Of a stretch of 64,000 nt of DNA, positions 47,625-58,742 are shown one piece after another. Source of the DNA: Cutibacterium namnetense (GTDB lineage Bacteria > Actinomycetota > Actinomycetes > Propionibacteriales > Propionibacteriaceae); NCBI RefSeq assembly GCF_001642025.1, contig NZ_LWHO01000001.1:561521-625520 (forward strand), given 5' to 3'. The number at the start of each line of letters is the position of its first letter. Position 1 is the first letter of the stretch. The notes under the pieces are model-generated. The model saw nothing but the letters and a program-made list of their open reading frames with translations. It was not told where the DNA came from and did not search any database. A program made the translations under genes and the position numbers.

Positions 47625-48194
47625 ATGATTCGCTCATTCGTTGCCACTCTCGCCACCGGGGCAATCGTCGCCGCTGGTGCCCAGATGCCCGCCCAGGCCT
47701 TGCCGGTGCAGCACCAAAACCCCGCCAACCCGACCACCATCGGTGCCCCCTGCTCGAATCCTGGTGACACTGGACAGACCGTTCACGTGGTGCGCAGCTA
47801 CTTTGATGGCTCTGCTGGGACGTGGACTATCTCTAACTACAACGACACCCCACTGCCGGTCACGCGATCCATCACGGAAACTAAGACGAAGAACTGGTCG
47901 ATTTCGGCAGGCATCGACTTCCCGCTGCTCGATGTGATCCACATCTCCATTTCCAGCAGCTACAGCACCTCTTCTACCTATGAGGTCGGGGAGACTGTCG
48001 GTCCTTACAACGTTGCTCCAGGCAAGACTGCAGTTCTGCAGGCCGGCTGGATCGTCTCCGACTTCGAGGGGCAGCACACCGTCTGCGGTCCCGACAAGAA
48101 GTGGCAGGGCCGCGGTGACCACTTCACCGCCACCCTCCCGCGTGAGCACCACGTGAGGATCAGCACTCGCGACAATGCGCAGTACAACGCTTGA
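47625..48194 (+). CDS. Secreted beta-rich protein, aerolysin/ETX-like pattern (cassette protein B)
   Basis: 189 residues from ATG 47625, AAGGAA upstream. A signal peptide (MIRSFVATLATGAIVAAGAQMPAQA) is followed by one domain between PCSNP and TVCGPD. It has alternating Ser/Thr-rich strands (ITETKTKNWSISAG, then SISSSYSTSSTYEVGE) and VGPYNVAPGKTAVLQAG. This layout is like the core of ETX/MTX2 aerolysin-type pore-forming proteins, an inference from pattern alone. The gene starts 36 bases after protein A and ends 19 bases before protein C, so they are one operon. Confidence 0.8.
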   Translation: MIRSFVATLATGAIVAAGAQMPAQALPVQHQNPANPTTIGAPCSNPGDTGQTVHVVRSYFDGSAGTWTISNYNDTPLPVTRSITETKTKNWSISAGIDFPLLDVIHISISSSYSTSSTYEVGETVGPYNVAPGKTAVLQAGWIVSDFEGQHTVCGPDKKWQGRGDHFTATLPREHHVRISTRDNAQYNA

Positions 48195-48213
48195 GATGCT
48201 AAGGAGGATCAGT

Positions 48214-48810
48214 GTGTTGCGGCGTGCAGTAATGGGTACGGTGACCGCAGCAGTGGCGTTGACCACCGTGCTCTCAGCAGTTCCCGCTGCTGCCGTCGAG
48301 GAACCGTCGAACAGTGGGATTAATTTCGAGTTGCCCCAGCGATGGAACGACAACTACAAGCCCGGCACTCGTTGTACACCGCAGGGGACGCGGGGCGTGT
48401 ACGTCACGGCGTCTCGTCGGTGGTTCAAACAGACCGACGGGGCCAGTGTCGAAAACACTACTGACACTGTCCTGCCCGTGACCCACACCGTCACGGTCAA
48501 GCGTAGTGAGACCACCGAAGTCAAGGCTGAGATCAAGGCTGATGGCACGTTGGCCACGTATCTCAATCAGTCCTACGGTTTCGACTACATCGACACGGTG
48601 TCATGGGAGTTGTCGCAGAAGGTGGGGCCTTACAACCTTGCGCCGCACACCCATGGCCGCCTGGTCTGGGGATTCATCATGCTGGATGTCGACGCCCAGA
48701 ATGTGAGTTGTGGGGCCGATCTCACCTGGCACGCCGTCGGCAAGCCGTTCTCGGGAACTAATCCGGAGTCCCGGTACGCCGAATTGAGATCTGAGGGCTC
48801 GATCGACTGA
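48214..48810 (+). CDS. Secreted beta-rich protein, paralog of B (cassette protein C)
   Basis: 198 residues from GTG 48214, with AAGGAGG seven bases upstream. A signal peptide ends at AAA (VPAAAVEE). One domain between TRCTPQ and VSCGAD has the same order of blocks as protein B: NTTDTVLPVTHTV, ETTEVKAEIKAD, and KVGPYNLAPHTHGRLVWG. B and C are clear paralogs though diverged. The gene is followed by a perfect 18-bp hairpin terminator, which ends the operon. Confidence 0.8.
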   Translation: MLRRAVMGTVTAAVALTTVLSAVPAAAVEEPSNSGINFELPQRWNDNYKPGTRCTPQGTRGVYVTASRRWFKQTDGASVENTTDTVLPVTHTVTVKRSETTEVKAEIKADGTLATYLNQSYGFDYIDTVSWELSQKVGPYNLAPHTHGRLVWGFIMLDVDAQNVSCGADLTWHAVGKPFSGTNPESRYAELRSEGSID

Positions 48811-48828
48811 GTAGTCTGAACGTGTTCG

Positions 48829-48869
48829 GCGAGGGCCACAACCTGGGTTTACCAGGTTGTGGCCCTCGC
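48829..48869 (+). terminator. Hairpin terminator after secreted cassette
   Basis: Perfect 18-bp stem (48829-48846 with 48852-48869) with a five-base loop GTTTA, 19 bases after the stop of protein C. It closes the three-gene secreted operon and separates it from rplY. Confidence 0.88.
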
Positions 48870-48988
48870 GTCGTACGAGTAAACTACCGGAAGCTTGGCG
48901 AGGGACCGCAAGGTCCGTGATCGACTGGCCGCCTACCTGGGCTTCCTCTCGTCGAGCCGGACTACGTCAACGAGAAGGAGATGCCACC

Positions 48989-49606
48989 ATGGCAGACATC
49001 ATTCACCTGAAAGCAGAGCAGCGTACCGAGTTCGGTAAGGGTGCCGCGCGTCGTATCCGTCGTGACGACAAGGTTCCCGCCGTGATGTACGGCCACGATC
49101 ACGATCCGATCCACGTGACTCTTGAAGGCCACGCCACCTTGCTCGCTCTGCGTACCGAGAACCCGCTGCTCTCGATTGAGATCGAGGGTCAGAAGCCTAT
49201 ACTCGCCCTGCCGAAAGACGTTCAGCGTGACGTCCTCAAGGGATTTGTCCGCCACGTCGACCTGCTGTCTGTGCGTCGTGGCGAGAAGGTTGACGTGAAC
49301 GTGGCCCTGCGTATCGTCGGCGAGTCGGCCCCCGGCACCATCGCCATGACCGAGTTCAACGAGATCGAGGTCCAGGCTGACCTCCTCAATATCCCTGAGG
49401 CTATTGAGATCGACGTTACTGACCTCGAGGCCGGCACGACTATCTATCTTGGTGACCTCAAGCTCCCCGAAGGCACCAGCCTGCTGGGCGACGCGGAGGA
49501 TGTTGCTGCCACTGTCGCGTTCCCGGAGACCGAGCCCGTTGAAGATGAAGGGTCCGAGGGGGAGGACGCTGAGGGCGAGTCCGAGGACAAGGCTGCGAAA
49601 GAGTGA
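48989..49606 (+). CDS. rplY: Ribosomal protein bL25, long (Ctc/TL5) form
   Basis: 205-residue 5S-rRNA-binding ribosomal protein of the two-domain Ctc type. The N-terminal L25 domain (about 1-95) has RTEFGKGAARRIRR, VPAVMYGHD and HVDLLSV. The C-terminal TL5 beta domain is followed by an acidic low-complexity tail (DEGSEGEDAEGESEDK). The ATG at 48989 has AAGGAG upstream. pth overlaps its stop by four bases. Confidence 0.95.
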   Translation: MADIIHLKAEQRTEFGKGAARRIRRDDKVPAVMYGHDHDPIHVTLEGHATLLALRTENPLLSIEIEGQKPILALPKDVQRDVLKGFVRHVDLLSVRRGEKVDVNVALRIVGESAPGTIAMTEFNEIEVQADLLNIPEAIEIDVTDLEAGTTIYLGDLKLPEGTSLLGDAEDVAATVAFPETEPVEDEGSEGEDAEGESEDKAAKE

Positions 49607-50205
49607 GCCCATCTTGGCTCGTGATCGGGCTCGGCAATCCGGGCCCGCGTTATGACGGCACCCGACACAATGTCGGGGCAGACGTCGTGACCGAGTTATG
49701 TCTGCGGGCCGGCGAGAAACTCTCGCCGGCCCGCAGACAGCAGGCGGAACTCGTTTGCACTCGCGTGAGCTCGGCCGGGCTGGGCGTACCGGCTGCGGAT
49801 GCCCAGGCCGTTACTTTGATGCGCAGCCGAACATATATGAACGAGTCGGGGATAGCCGTCCGCAAGGTCGCGAGCGTTGCCGGAATCACTCCTGACCATC
49901 TCATCGTCGTTCATGACGAAATTGATCTTGATCCGGGTCGGCTGCGCCTCAAAAAGGGAGGCGGAGACAACGGCCACAATGGGCTGAAGTCCATTCGAGC
50001 TCATATGCGTACCGGCGATTTTATTCGGGTGAGGGTAGGTGTTGGACGACCTCCGGGGCACCAGGATCCAGCTGACTGGGTGTTGGCCCGAGTGCCCGCC
50101 AGACAACGTGCTGACATGGATGTTCAAGTGACGTTGGCCGCCGATGCCGTCGAGACGATTATTAATCAAGGGCTGACGGCGGCTCAAAACCGTTTCAATT
50201 CCTAA
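49603..50205 (+). CDS. pth: Peptidyl-tRNA hydrolase
   Basis: 200-residue enzyme cleaving the ester bond of peptidyl-tRNA to recycle tRNA. Motifs present are LVIGLGNPGPRYDGTRHNVG (with the catalytic His), SRTYMNESG, VVHDEIDLDPG with the catalytic Asp, GGGDNGHNGLKSI and the C-terminal RVGVGRPPG. It starts at GTG 49603, overlapping rplY. A perfect 19-bp inverted repeat lies inside its early coding part (49699-49739), which is unusual. It is convergent with the alcohol dehydrogenase gene. Confidence 0.96.
   Translation: MSPSWLVIGLGNPGPRYDGTRHNVGADVVTELCLRAGEKLSPARRQQAELVCTRVSSAGLGVPAADAQAVTLMRSRTYMNESGIAVRKVASVAGITPDHLIVVHDEIDLDPGRLRLKKGGGDNGHNGLKSIRAHMRTGDFIRVRVGVGRPPGHQDPADWVLARVPARQRADMDVQVTLAADAVETIINQGLTAAQNRFNS
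49699..49739. repeat. Perfect 19-bp inverted repeat inside pth
   Basis: 49699-49717 is the exact reverse complement of 49721-49739, with a three-base spacer AAC. It lies 97 bases into pth and encodes part of the segment around LCLRAGEKLSPARRQQ. In RNA it would form a very stable hairpin. Its role is unknown: attenuation, processing or chance are possible. Confidence 0.95.
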
Positions 50206-50376
50206 CTTCGTTAGGTTGATGAGCGACGGCTTTCGCGCTTCAGCGAATGCTGAAGGTCTCAAGTAGATCGCTGAGGGTTTACCCCGATTTGTAGCCGGAC
50301 GACGTGCTTGACGGTGTCGTTGAGTTTTATAGCGGGCAAAATCCCGGTGGTAGGGGCGCGGTTGTACCAATGCAAG

Positions 50377-50410
50377 CGTGGTTGGGCTCGGGATGGCGAG
50401 CCTAACCACG
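50377..50410. terminator. Bidirectional terminator between pth and alcohol dehydrogenase
   Basis: Stem of 14 base pairs with one G-T pair (50377-50390 with 50397-50410), loop GGATGG. It lies 11 bases past the stop of the minus-strand dehydrogenase gene and may also end the pth transcript. Confidence 0.7.
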
Positions 50411-50420
50411 GACGTCTGCT

Positions 50421-51476
50421 TCAGTGGGTGAAGTCAGTGATAACGCTGGTCCCCACCGTGTTGTAGGTGGACATGGCGTTGAGAGCGTCGTTCACGTCCT
50501 GCAGAGCGATGGTTTTGGTGACGAGCTGGCCGGGCTGCAGTTTGCCGGCGGCAACCTGGTTGAGCAAGTAGCGGAACTCGACAGCGGGCATGCCGAAGGA
50601 ACCCCGGAAGTCAATTTCTTTGGCGACAATGTCGTTGATGGTCAGCGGTACATCACCCGCTGGCCCTTCTGGGGTCATGCCAATCTGAATATGAACTCCC
50701 CCAGATCGCAGAGAATTGACGGCATCGTGGAGTGTGTCGGGGATTCCCAGAGCGTCGATGCTCTTGTCTGCCCCTCCACCGGTCAACTCGCGTACTGCTT
50801 CCACGGGATTGGTCTCGTGCGAATTGATGGTCTCGACGGCACCGACCTTGCGCGCCAACTCAAGTTTATCGTCAGCGATATCGACGGTGATGACGTTTGC
50901 TCCTGCACTTGTGGCGATATGAGTCGCCGAGAGGCCCACGCCCCCTGCGCCATAGACAACCAGCCAGTCGCCAGGATGGATTCGGCCAACCTCAACAACA
51001 CCGTGATAGGCGGTCATGAGGCGGCAACCCATACCCGCAGCGTCGGTGAAGGCGACGGTGTCCGGGAGTTTTACGAGATTAGCGTCCGCGTCGGGAACGG
51101 CGACGTATTGCGCAAATCCGCCGTTGTAGTTGAAACCGGGCATGGATACGTCGGGGCAGAGATTAGAGTGGCCGCTCCGGCAGTACCCGCAGTGGCCGCA
51201 ACCCAATGTGAAGGGGACAATCACCCGATCACCGATGTGATAACGGCTGACATTGCTACCGATCTCACTAATTTCGCCAACGAATTCATGGCCGAAGATG
51301 TGGGGTAACGAGTCCCCGGTAAACCCTGGCCACTCGCCTTGCCAGCCGTGCCAGTCGCTGCGGCAAACGCCACAGGCCTTCACCTCGACGAGGACCCCGT
51401 CCTGGTCGTGAGTCGGTTCGGTTACGTTTTCGACGATCAATGGTTCCTTGTAATGTTCGACTACTGCTGCTTTCAT
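50421..51476 (-). CDS. Zinc-dependent alcohol dehydrogenase
   Basis: 351-residue medium-chain dehydrogenase. The catalytic zinc site is in VKACGVCRSDW and PHIFGHEFVGEI; the structural zinc site has four Cys in LGCGHCGYCRSGHSNLC. The NAD loop is GAGGVGLSA. Substrate cannot be told; alcohols or aldehydes fit. The ATG at 51476 has only a weak AGAAAG site upstream. It is flanked by pth (convergent) and mfd (divergent). Confidence 0.93.
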   Translation of the reverse strand: MKAAVVEHYKEPLIVENVTEPTHDQDGVLVEVKACGVCRSDWHGWQGEWPGFTGDSLPHIFGHEFVGEISEIGSNVSRYHIGDRVIVPFTLGCGHCGYCRSGHSNLCPDVSMPGFNYNGGFAQYVAVPDADANLVKLPDTVAFTDAAGMGCRLMTAYHGVVEVGRIHPGDWLVVYGAGGVGLSATHIATSAGANVITVDIADDKLELARKVGAVETINSHETNPVEAVRELTGGGADKSIDALGIPDTLHDAVNSLRSGGVHIQIGMTPEGPAGDVPLTINDIVAKEIDFRGSFGMPAVEFRYLLNQVAAGKLQPGQLVTKTIALQDVNDALNAMSTYNTVGTSVITDFTH

Positions 51477-51821
51477 TGTTGGCGCTTTCTCTTAATTCCG
51501 TACGGTTCCGTGTCGCAGTCGTTGCGCCGGAAGAGTCCAATGCCCCCAGATGGAATCACGCGATGTTGATGGCGTCGTTGATGGTGCCCTGGGAGAATCG
51601 TCCATATCAGGATACCGCGCTCTAGGTGTGGTTGCCGTGGAATCGACATGACCTGATTGATGCCGCCGCTGTCATAATAATTTGGGGCTTGTTGAGTGGA
51701 GATCGTCGTATTAGTGAGGTTGCATAGTCCCTAGTGATTCGCATGGGTGCCCGAGGCGACTGGCGTGATCGTGTTTTGTCGAGTTTGCTCATCGGTCAGA
51801 TGATCATCTGGCGTCTACACT
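51477..51821. other. Intergenic region between adh and mfd
   Basis: 345 bases without a convincing gene. It must hold the adh promoter on one strand and the mfd promoter on the other. Short frames exist but lack ribosome-binding sites and family likeness. I see no operator or riboswitch in it. Confidence 0.6.
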
Positions 51822-54800
51822 GTGTCGGTGACTTCTGGCGGATTGACCTCTCTTCTTTCCCGCGAGCCGGTGCTCTCCCAGGCGGTGGAGGATGCTCTTA
51901 CCCGGCGCACCCCTACCCTTGACCTCCAGGTGGCAGCTTCTGCCCGTCCGGCGGTGGCCGCAATATTGGGCCGCTCGCTCGATGGCTCTGGGCGTCTGCC
52001 AGTACTGCTAGTGACGAGCACGTTTCGGGAGGCCGAGGAGTCGGTTGCCACCTTGGAGACGTGGCTCGGCGCCGACGCTGTCTGCTATTACCCATCATGG
52101 GAGACCCTGCCCCATGAACGTCTGAGTCCGCGTACCGACACCGTCGGTCGGCGCATGGAGGTGCTGCGTCGGCTGTGTGGCACAGAGGGCGAGGTGCCAC
52201 AGGTGGTGGTTGCCCCGGTGCGCTCCTTGCTGCAGCCTCAGGTTGCCGGTCTGGGACGCATTGAGCCGGTGCGTCTGGCAGTAGGGGAGGAACATGACCT
52301 CACCGAGCTGGCGGCTGAACTCGTCAACGCCGCCTATAGCCGGGTTGACATGGTGGAACGTCGTGGCGAATTCGCAGTGCGGGGCGGTATCGTCGACGTC
52401 TTTCCCCCGGTGCTGGAACACCCGGTCCGTATCGACTTCTTTGGTGACGAGATCGAGGAAATGACCTCCTTTGCGGTGGCCGACCAGCGTTCCACCGACG
52501 AGACCCACCAAGAACTTATCTGCGCTCCTTGCCGTGAGCTTATTCTTACCGAGGAAGTGCGTTCCCGAGCCAGGGCCTTGCTGTCCGACCATCCCGAGTT
52601 GGCTGACATGCTGGAGCGGATTGGCAACGGCCAAGCTGTCGAGGGGATGGAGGCTCTCATGCCGGCCCTGGTCGACGAGATGGAATTGCTCGTTGACGTC
52701 TTGCCTGAGCACGCTATGGTCGTCTTATCGGATCCTGAAATGGTGCGCTCTCGTGCTGCGGATCTGGTTCGCACTTCCGAAGAGTTCCTCGGTGCTGGAT
52801 GGGCAGCTGCTGCTGGGGGCGGACAAGCTCCTATCGACCTGGCTGCCTCGGGATATCGCAGCTTGGCCCAGGTGAGATCGCATTGCCTGGAGCGCGGCAT
52901 GGCGTGGTGGTCGATGTCGTCCTTTACCCTTGATGCCCCGGCAACTGACGCCCTCGCCGTGGACGGATCCGTCACCAGCGCCCCGCGAACCGTAAATCCC
53001 CAGCTAGTGGCCATTGAGCCGTGGCACGGTGACGTCGAGGCAGCCGTCAAGGATCTGACGACTCGTCTTGACGACGGCTGGACGGTCCTGTTGTGCGCCG
53101 AGGGCGAGGGCATGGCCAAGCGCATGACTGAGCTGCTGGGGGAGCACCATGTCGCGGCCAGAATGGTTGAGGATTTCGACCCGGATGCCGGCGAGCCGTG
53201 TGTTCAGGTCGTCCGATTGCACCAGCGTCATGGATTCGCGGCTGAGTCCCTCAAGTTGCTCGTTGCCTCCACCGGTGACCTCGCCGAGTCCCAGGACCTC
53301 GGCGGCACCGGCGAGCGTCGTATGCCTCGACGGCGTCGTAATCAGATCCAACCCTTGGAGCTCAAGTCGGGCGATCTCGTTGTCCACGAGCAGCACGGGG
53401 TGGGACGGTACGTGGAGATGGTGCAGCGCACTGTCGGCGGTGCTACTCGTGAGTATCTCGTCATCGAGTACGCGCCCTCCAAGAAGGGTCAGCCTGGCGA
53501 CCGCCTTTTTGTCCCGGTGAACTCGCTGGATCAAGTGACCCGCTATGTCGGTGGGGATGCCCCCAGTCTCGACCGCATGGGTGGGGGAGACTGGCGCAAG
53601 CGTAAAGCACGCGCCCGTAAGGCGGTCCGCGAGATCGCCGCCGAGCTCATCAAGCTCTATGCTGCTCGGCAGGCCACTAAGGGGCATGCATTTGGCCCTG
53701 ACACTGCATGGCAGCGGGAGCTGGAGGACGCCTTCGCCTACGTCGAGACCCCCGACCAGCTCACCACCATCGCCGACGTTAAGCACGATATGGAGCAGGT
53801 TGTCCCGATGGATCGACTGGTCTGTGGCGACGTCGGCTACGGCAAAACCGAGATCGCGGTACGTGCTGCGTTCAAGGCGGTTCAAGATGGCAAGCAGGTG
53901 GCGGTACTGGTGCCCACCACTTTGCTGGTGCAGCAGCATCTCCAGACCTTCACTGAGCGTTACGCTGGATTCCCCGTCAAGGTGGCGGCCCTGTCTCGTT
54001 TTCAGACCGATGCCCAGGCCCGCGAAACCTTAGAAGGGCTCAAACGCGGTAGCGTCGACGTCGTTGTCGGTACCCATCGCCTGTTGGGCAAGGAGGTTGA
54101 ATTCAAGGATCTCGGCTTGGTCATCGTCGACGAGGAGCAGCGTTTTGGCGTCGAGCACAAGGAGGCGCTCAAACGCATGAGAGTCAACGTTGATGTGCTT
54201 GCTATGAGCGCTACGCCGATCCCGCGCACCCTGGAGATGGCGGTAACGGGAATCCGCGAGATGAGTACGATCGCCACCCCGCCGGAGGAGCGCCACCCGG
54301 TACTTACGTTCGCCGGTCCCTATGACGAGGGTCAGGTCGTTGCGGCCATCCGGCGCGAGCTTGCCCGTGAAGGTCAGGTCTTCTACATCCACAACCGGGT
54401 GCAGTCCATCGAGAAGACGGCTGCCAAGTTGCGCGAACTCGTCCCGGAGGCACGGATTGTCACTGCCCACGGCCAGATGAATGAGAAACAGCTCGAGCAG
54501 ATCATGGTGGACTTCTGGGAGCGTCGCGCTGACGTCCTGGTCTGCACGACGATCGTTGAGTCGGGCATCGACATCTCCACTGCCAATACCCTGCTCATCG
54601 ATCGTGCCGATCTTATGGGTCTGTCTCAGCTGCACCAGCTGCGTGGCCGGGTAGGGCGCTCTCGGGAGCGCGGCTATGCCTATTTCTTATATCCGGCAGA
54701 CAAGCCACTGTCCCAGACGGCTCACGACCGCTTGGCGACGATGGCCGCCCACACCGACCTGGGCGCCGGCATGGCCATCGCCATGAAGGATCTGGAGATC

Positions 54801-55415
54801 CGCGGTGCCGGGAACCTGCTCGGTGGCGAGCAATCCGGGCACATCGCCGACGTCGGCTTCGATCTCTACATCCGTCTGGTAGGTGACGCCGTCGCTGAAT
54901 TCCGTGGCGACGGTACCGCTGCCGATGAGCCGGAGATGCGTATCGAGCTTCCCGTTGACGCCAACCTTCCGGTTGAGTACGTCGAAACCGAACGCCTACG
55001 CCTCGAAATGTACAAGCGACTGGCCGAGGTACGCAGCGACGAGGAGGTTGACGCCATTGGATCCGAGTTGGTGGACCGCTATGGACCGATGCCTGAGCCC
55101 GTCCAGGCCCTGCTGGGGGTGGCGCGTTTCCGCCTGCTATGTCGACAGGCAGGAATCCACGAGGTCGTTCCAGCCGGACGTAACATTCGGTTTTCGCCGG
55201 TGGATCTGCCGGAATCTCGGATAATGCGCCTCAAGAGGTTGTATCCGGGATCAGTGGTCAAGCACACGGCGGGTCTGGTGCTAGTGCCTAAACCCATGAC
55301 CGCAAAGATCGGAGGCCGACCATTGGGCGGTGCCGAGTTACTGCAGTGGACTACTGACCTAGTGACGAACGTTCTGGTCACCGACACCCCCGGCCAGCGC
55401 GGACAAACCGACTGA
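51822..55415 (+). CDS. mfd: Transcription-repair coupling factor
   Basis: 1197-residue Mfd that frees stalled RNA polymerase and recruits UvrA. An N-terminal UvrB-like region is followed by a RNAP-interaction domain ([14 protein letters not shown]) and a translocase module with [12 protein letters not shown] (Walker A) and [10 protein letters not shown]. Next come [12 protein letters not shown] and GRVGRS, and a C-terminal TRCF domain. It is full length. It starts at GTG 51822 or 51828. A lipoprotein and mazG follow in the order typical of actinobacteria. Confidence 0.97.
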   Translation: MSVTSGGLTSLLSREPVLSQAVEDALTRRTPTLDLQVAASARPAVAAILGRSLDGSGRLPVLLVTSTFREAEESVATLETWLGADAVCYYPSWETLPHERLSPRTDTVGRRMEVLRRLCGTEGEVPQVVVAPVRSLLQPQVAGLGRIEPVRLAVGEEHDLTELAAELVNAAYSRVDMVERRGEFAVRGGIVDVFPPVLEHPVRIDFFGDEIEEMTSFAVADQRSTDETHQELICAPCRELILTEEVRSRARALLSDHPELADMLERIGNGQAVEGMEALMPALVDEMELLVDVLPEHAMVVLSDPEMVRSRAADLVRTSEEFLGAGWAAAAGGGQAPIDLAASGYRSLAQVRSHCLERGMAWWSMSSFTLDAPATDALAVDGSVTSAPRTVNPQLVAIEPWHGDVEAAVKDLTTRLDDGWTVLLCAEGEGMAKRMTELLGEHHVAARMVEDFDPDAGEPCVQVVRLHQRHGFAAESLKLLVASTGDLAESQDLGGTGERRMPRRRRNQIQPLELKSGDLVVHEQHGVGRYVEMVQRTVGGATREYLVIEYAPSKKGQPGDRLFVPVNSLDQVTRYVGGDAPSLDRMGGGDWRKRKARARKAVREIAAELIKLYAARQATKGHAFGPDTAWQRELEDAFAYVETPDQLTTIADVKHDMEQVVPMDRLVCGDVGYGKTEIAVRAAFKAVQDGKQVAVLVPTTLLVQQHLQTFTERYAGFPVKVAALSRFQTDAQARETLEGLKRGSVDVVVGTHRLLGKEVEFKDLGLVIVDEEQRFGVEHKEALKRMRVNVDVLAMSATPIPRTLEMAVTGIREMSTIATPPEERHPVLTFAGPYDEGQVVAAIRRELAREGQVFYIHNRVQSIEKTAAKLRELVPEARIVTAHGQMNEKQLEQIMVDFWERRADVLVCTTIVESGIDISTANTLLIDRADLMGLSQLHQLRGRVGRSRERGYAYFLYPADKPLSQTAHDRLATMAAHTDLGAGMAIAMKDLEIRGAGNLLGGEQSGHIADVGFDLYIRLVGDAVAEFRGDGTAADEPEMRIELPVDANLPVEYVETERLRLEMYKRLAEVRSDEEVDAIGSELVDRYGPMPEPVQALLGVARFRLLCRQAGIHEVVPAGRNIRFSPVDLPESRIMRLKRLYPGSVVKHTAGLVLVPKPMTAKIGGRPLGGAELLQWTTDLVTNVLVTDTPGQRGQTD

Positions 55416-55480
55416 GCCATAGAATCGTGGGCGGCATAGAATAACCGACTGTATCCTCGTTTTTCGTGGCAGGAGATGTG

Positions 55481-55996
55481 ATGACGATGCGACGACGACT
55501 CGGTGCCGCTGTGGTGGCCGTTGCCCTAGTGGGCGTGGTTTCGGGGTGTTCGAGTTCCCCGAGCACTGCGGCCACGGTGGGGAACACGGCGGTGGCCATG
55601 GAGTCCGTTGACGATGCCGTCGAGCATTGCTCGAAGTTCATCAACCCGTCCTCGGAACTCACCCCGCGCCAGATCATCGCTTCGACGGTCATCCGTGGTG
55701 CTGTTGCACAGGAGGTCCTGGACAAGCACGGAGCGAAGCTGTCTGATACCGAACGCGATCAGATCGTCGCTCGAAATGGTATGACGGCACTCACCTCCGA
55801 TCGGGTCTGTCACACGATGGCTCGTAGCTTCGCGGGACTGTTCCATCTTTTTGACCTCGAGGGTGAGAAGCAGGCGAAGGCTGACTTGTCCGCCGTCGAT
55901 GTGAAGGCCAACCCGCGTCTAGGATCCTGGGACGCTGGCAATTTAGTCCTCCGAGGTAGCTCGTCCCTGTCCCAACCTTTCACTAAGACTTTCTGA
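55481..55996 (+). CDS. Lipoprotein between mfd and mazG (SurA-N-like)
   Basis: 171 residues from ATG 55481 (AGGAG upstream). The signal peptide ends at the lipobox VVSGC, so it should be lipid-anchored on the outside of the cell membrane. The mature part (LTPRQIIASTVIRGAVAQEVLDKHG, checked in short pieces) looks like a SurA N-terminal-like helix region, with a few Cys. A lipoprotein at this place, between mfd and mazG, is common in actinobacteria. It could be a chaperone for exported proteins, which is inference. Confidence 0.82.
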   Translation: MTMRRRLGAAVVAVALVGVVSGCSSSPSTAATVGNTAVAMESVDDAVEHCSKFINPSSELTPRQIIASTVIRGAVAQEVLDKHGAKLSDTERDQIVARNGMTALTSDRVCHTMARSFAGLFHLFDLEGEKQAKADLSAVDVKANPRLGSWDAGNLVLRGSSSLSQPFTKTF

Positions 55997-56004
55997 TCTC
56001 ATCG

Positions 56005-56643
56005 ATGGCGATTGAGCACGCGCGGCCTAAGGCTAGCTTCAGCGATCTCGTCAAGGTGATGGCGAAGTTGCGTGAGGAGTGTCTGTGGGATCGCAGCCAG
56101 ACGCATCGATCCCTGGTGACCTACCTGGTTGAGGAGATGGGAGAAGTCATTGACGCGATCGAGGCCGGTACCGATGACGATCTCGTCGAGGAGCTAGGGG
56201 ATCTGCTACTCCAGGTCGTCTTCCATTCCCGGATCGGTGAGCAGGAGGGACGTTTCGACATCAACGACGTCGTCGGTGGGATCGTCGCTAAGCTTGTGGC
56301 CCGGCACCCTTATGTGTTCTCGGACGAAGAGGTTCCTGAGGACCTCGACGCCGCGTGGGAGGCCCGCAAGGCCGTGGCCAAAGGACGTACCTCCAGTTTG
56401 GACGGCATTGCCCACTCTTTGTCCAGCGTGGCCCGCAGCGGCAAGGTCATCTCACGGGCGCGGACTCGTGGGGTGGGCGTCGAGCTGGCCGATGAGCCGA
56501 TCACTGCGGAGGAGACTGGTGATCAGCTTTTGACTCTCATTGCTCGCGCCCAGGCAAGCGGTATTGACGCGGACCAGGCGCTACGAGATCGTTTGCGAGA
56601 TCTCGAAGGCGAGATCAGGAAGGCTGAGTGCCGAACTTCTTGA
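56005..56643 (+). CDS. mazG: MazG nucleotide pyrophosphohydrolase
   Basis: 212-residue MazG that cleaves NTPs and dNTPs to the monophosphate, cleaning the pool and affecting the stringent response. VEEMGEVIDAIE and ELGDLLLQVVFHSRI carry the acidic metal residues of the all-alpha NTP pyrophosphatase fold. It begins with the family pattern VKVMAKLREECLWDRSQTH. It starts at ATG 56005, nine bases after the lipoprotein gene. The C-terminal half lacks a complete second domain motif set, as in the short actinobacterial form. Confidence 0.94.
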   Translation: MAIEHARPKASFSDLVKVMAKLREECLWDRSQTHRSLVTYLVEEMGEVIDAIEAGTDDDLVEELGDLLLQVVFHSRIGEQEGRFDINDVVGGIVAKLVARHPYVFSDEEVPEDLDAAWEARKAVAKGRTSSLDGIAHSLSSVARSGKVISRARTRGVGVELADEPITAEETGDQLLTLIARAQASGIDADQALRDRLRDLEGEIRKAECRTS

Positions 56644-56757
56644 CCGATACTCGGTTTATCACCGCTTATTGCTGTGGCATCCGTTGTCGAGGCGGTGGCC
56701 TGGCCGACTGAGTAGCCAAGACCAGTACGGTAGTCGGAGGCACTAAGGAGGTGTGCG

Positions 56758-57288
56758 ATGCGGCGAACCCTAGCAGCGACGTTTGTCGCCGTCGTCACCC
56801 TTGGCGCGCTGTCTGGTTGTAAGGGCAGCGCGAACGATCCGGCCGGCATCACTCAAGTATCGGATGCGCCCGCGGCTTCTGCGCCGTCGACGAGTCAATC
56901 CCCTGGGCCCAAGCCGACCTCGCAGGATGTGAATCCGAACGCCAAATCGACGGCGACCCCACAGCGAGGCGGTGTGAAGGAATTTCTGCCTGGCGTGACT
57001 GGGATCATTAGTGATCGCGTCGTTACCGGACCCACGTCCCAGACCCTCGTCGTCAACGCTGGCACCGTCACCGACTACTACTTTCTGTGTGATACCCCCG
57101 ACGCGCTGATGAGCGTCACTGAAGACGACGAGTCGACGATATCGGCTCCGTGTCATGAAGGGTTCGCACATCTGAGTGTTGGCAAGCGGGTGCAAAACGG
57201 GCAGATCGAACTACACGTCGATGCGCCTGAGAACGTCACCTATGAATTCGTCATCACTGAAAATGCAGTGGACAACCAACGCCACTGA
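56758..57288 (+). CDS. Lipoprotein before enolase
   Basis: 176 residues from ATG 56758 (AAGGAGG upstream). The signal peptide has the lipobox ALSGC. A Pro/Ser/Thr-rich linker (PSTSQSPGPKPTSQD) is followed by a C-terminal beta-type domain with two cysteines (YYFLCDTPDA and SAPCHEGF), probably disulfide-linked. Function is unknown. The neighbouring gene in actinobacteria is often an LpqU-type lipoprotein, but I do not see that domain. Confidence 0.78.
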   Translation: MRRTLAATFVAVVTLGALSGCKGSANDPAGITQVSDAPAASAPSTSQSPGPKPTSQDVNPNAKSTATPQRGGVKEFLPGVTGIISDRVVTGPTSQTLVVNAGTVTDYYFLCDTPDALMSVTEDDESTISAPCHEGFAHLSVGKRVQNGQIELHVDAPENVTYEFVITENAVDNQRH

Positions 57289-58656
<1,368 letters not shown>

Positions 58657-58690
58657 TTGACGCTACGAGGTGCTGACCACAGCACCTGAC

Positions 58691-58731
58691 ATGGCACGAC
58701 CGTCCCGGTGTTTCCGGGGCGGTCGTGCCAT
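58691..58731 (+). terminator. Hairpin terminator after eno
   Basis: 18-bp stem with one G-T pair (58691-58708 with 58714-58731) and loop TGTTT, 34 bases after the eno stop. It ends 11 bases before the ftsB start. Confidence 0.85.
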
Positions 58732-58742
58732 GATGGATCACG

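Noticed and set aside
52095..53939. Long minus-strand frames opposite mfd
   Set aside because: Shadow frames of a conserved gene, without start signals.
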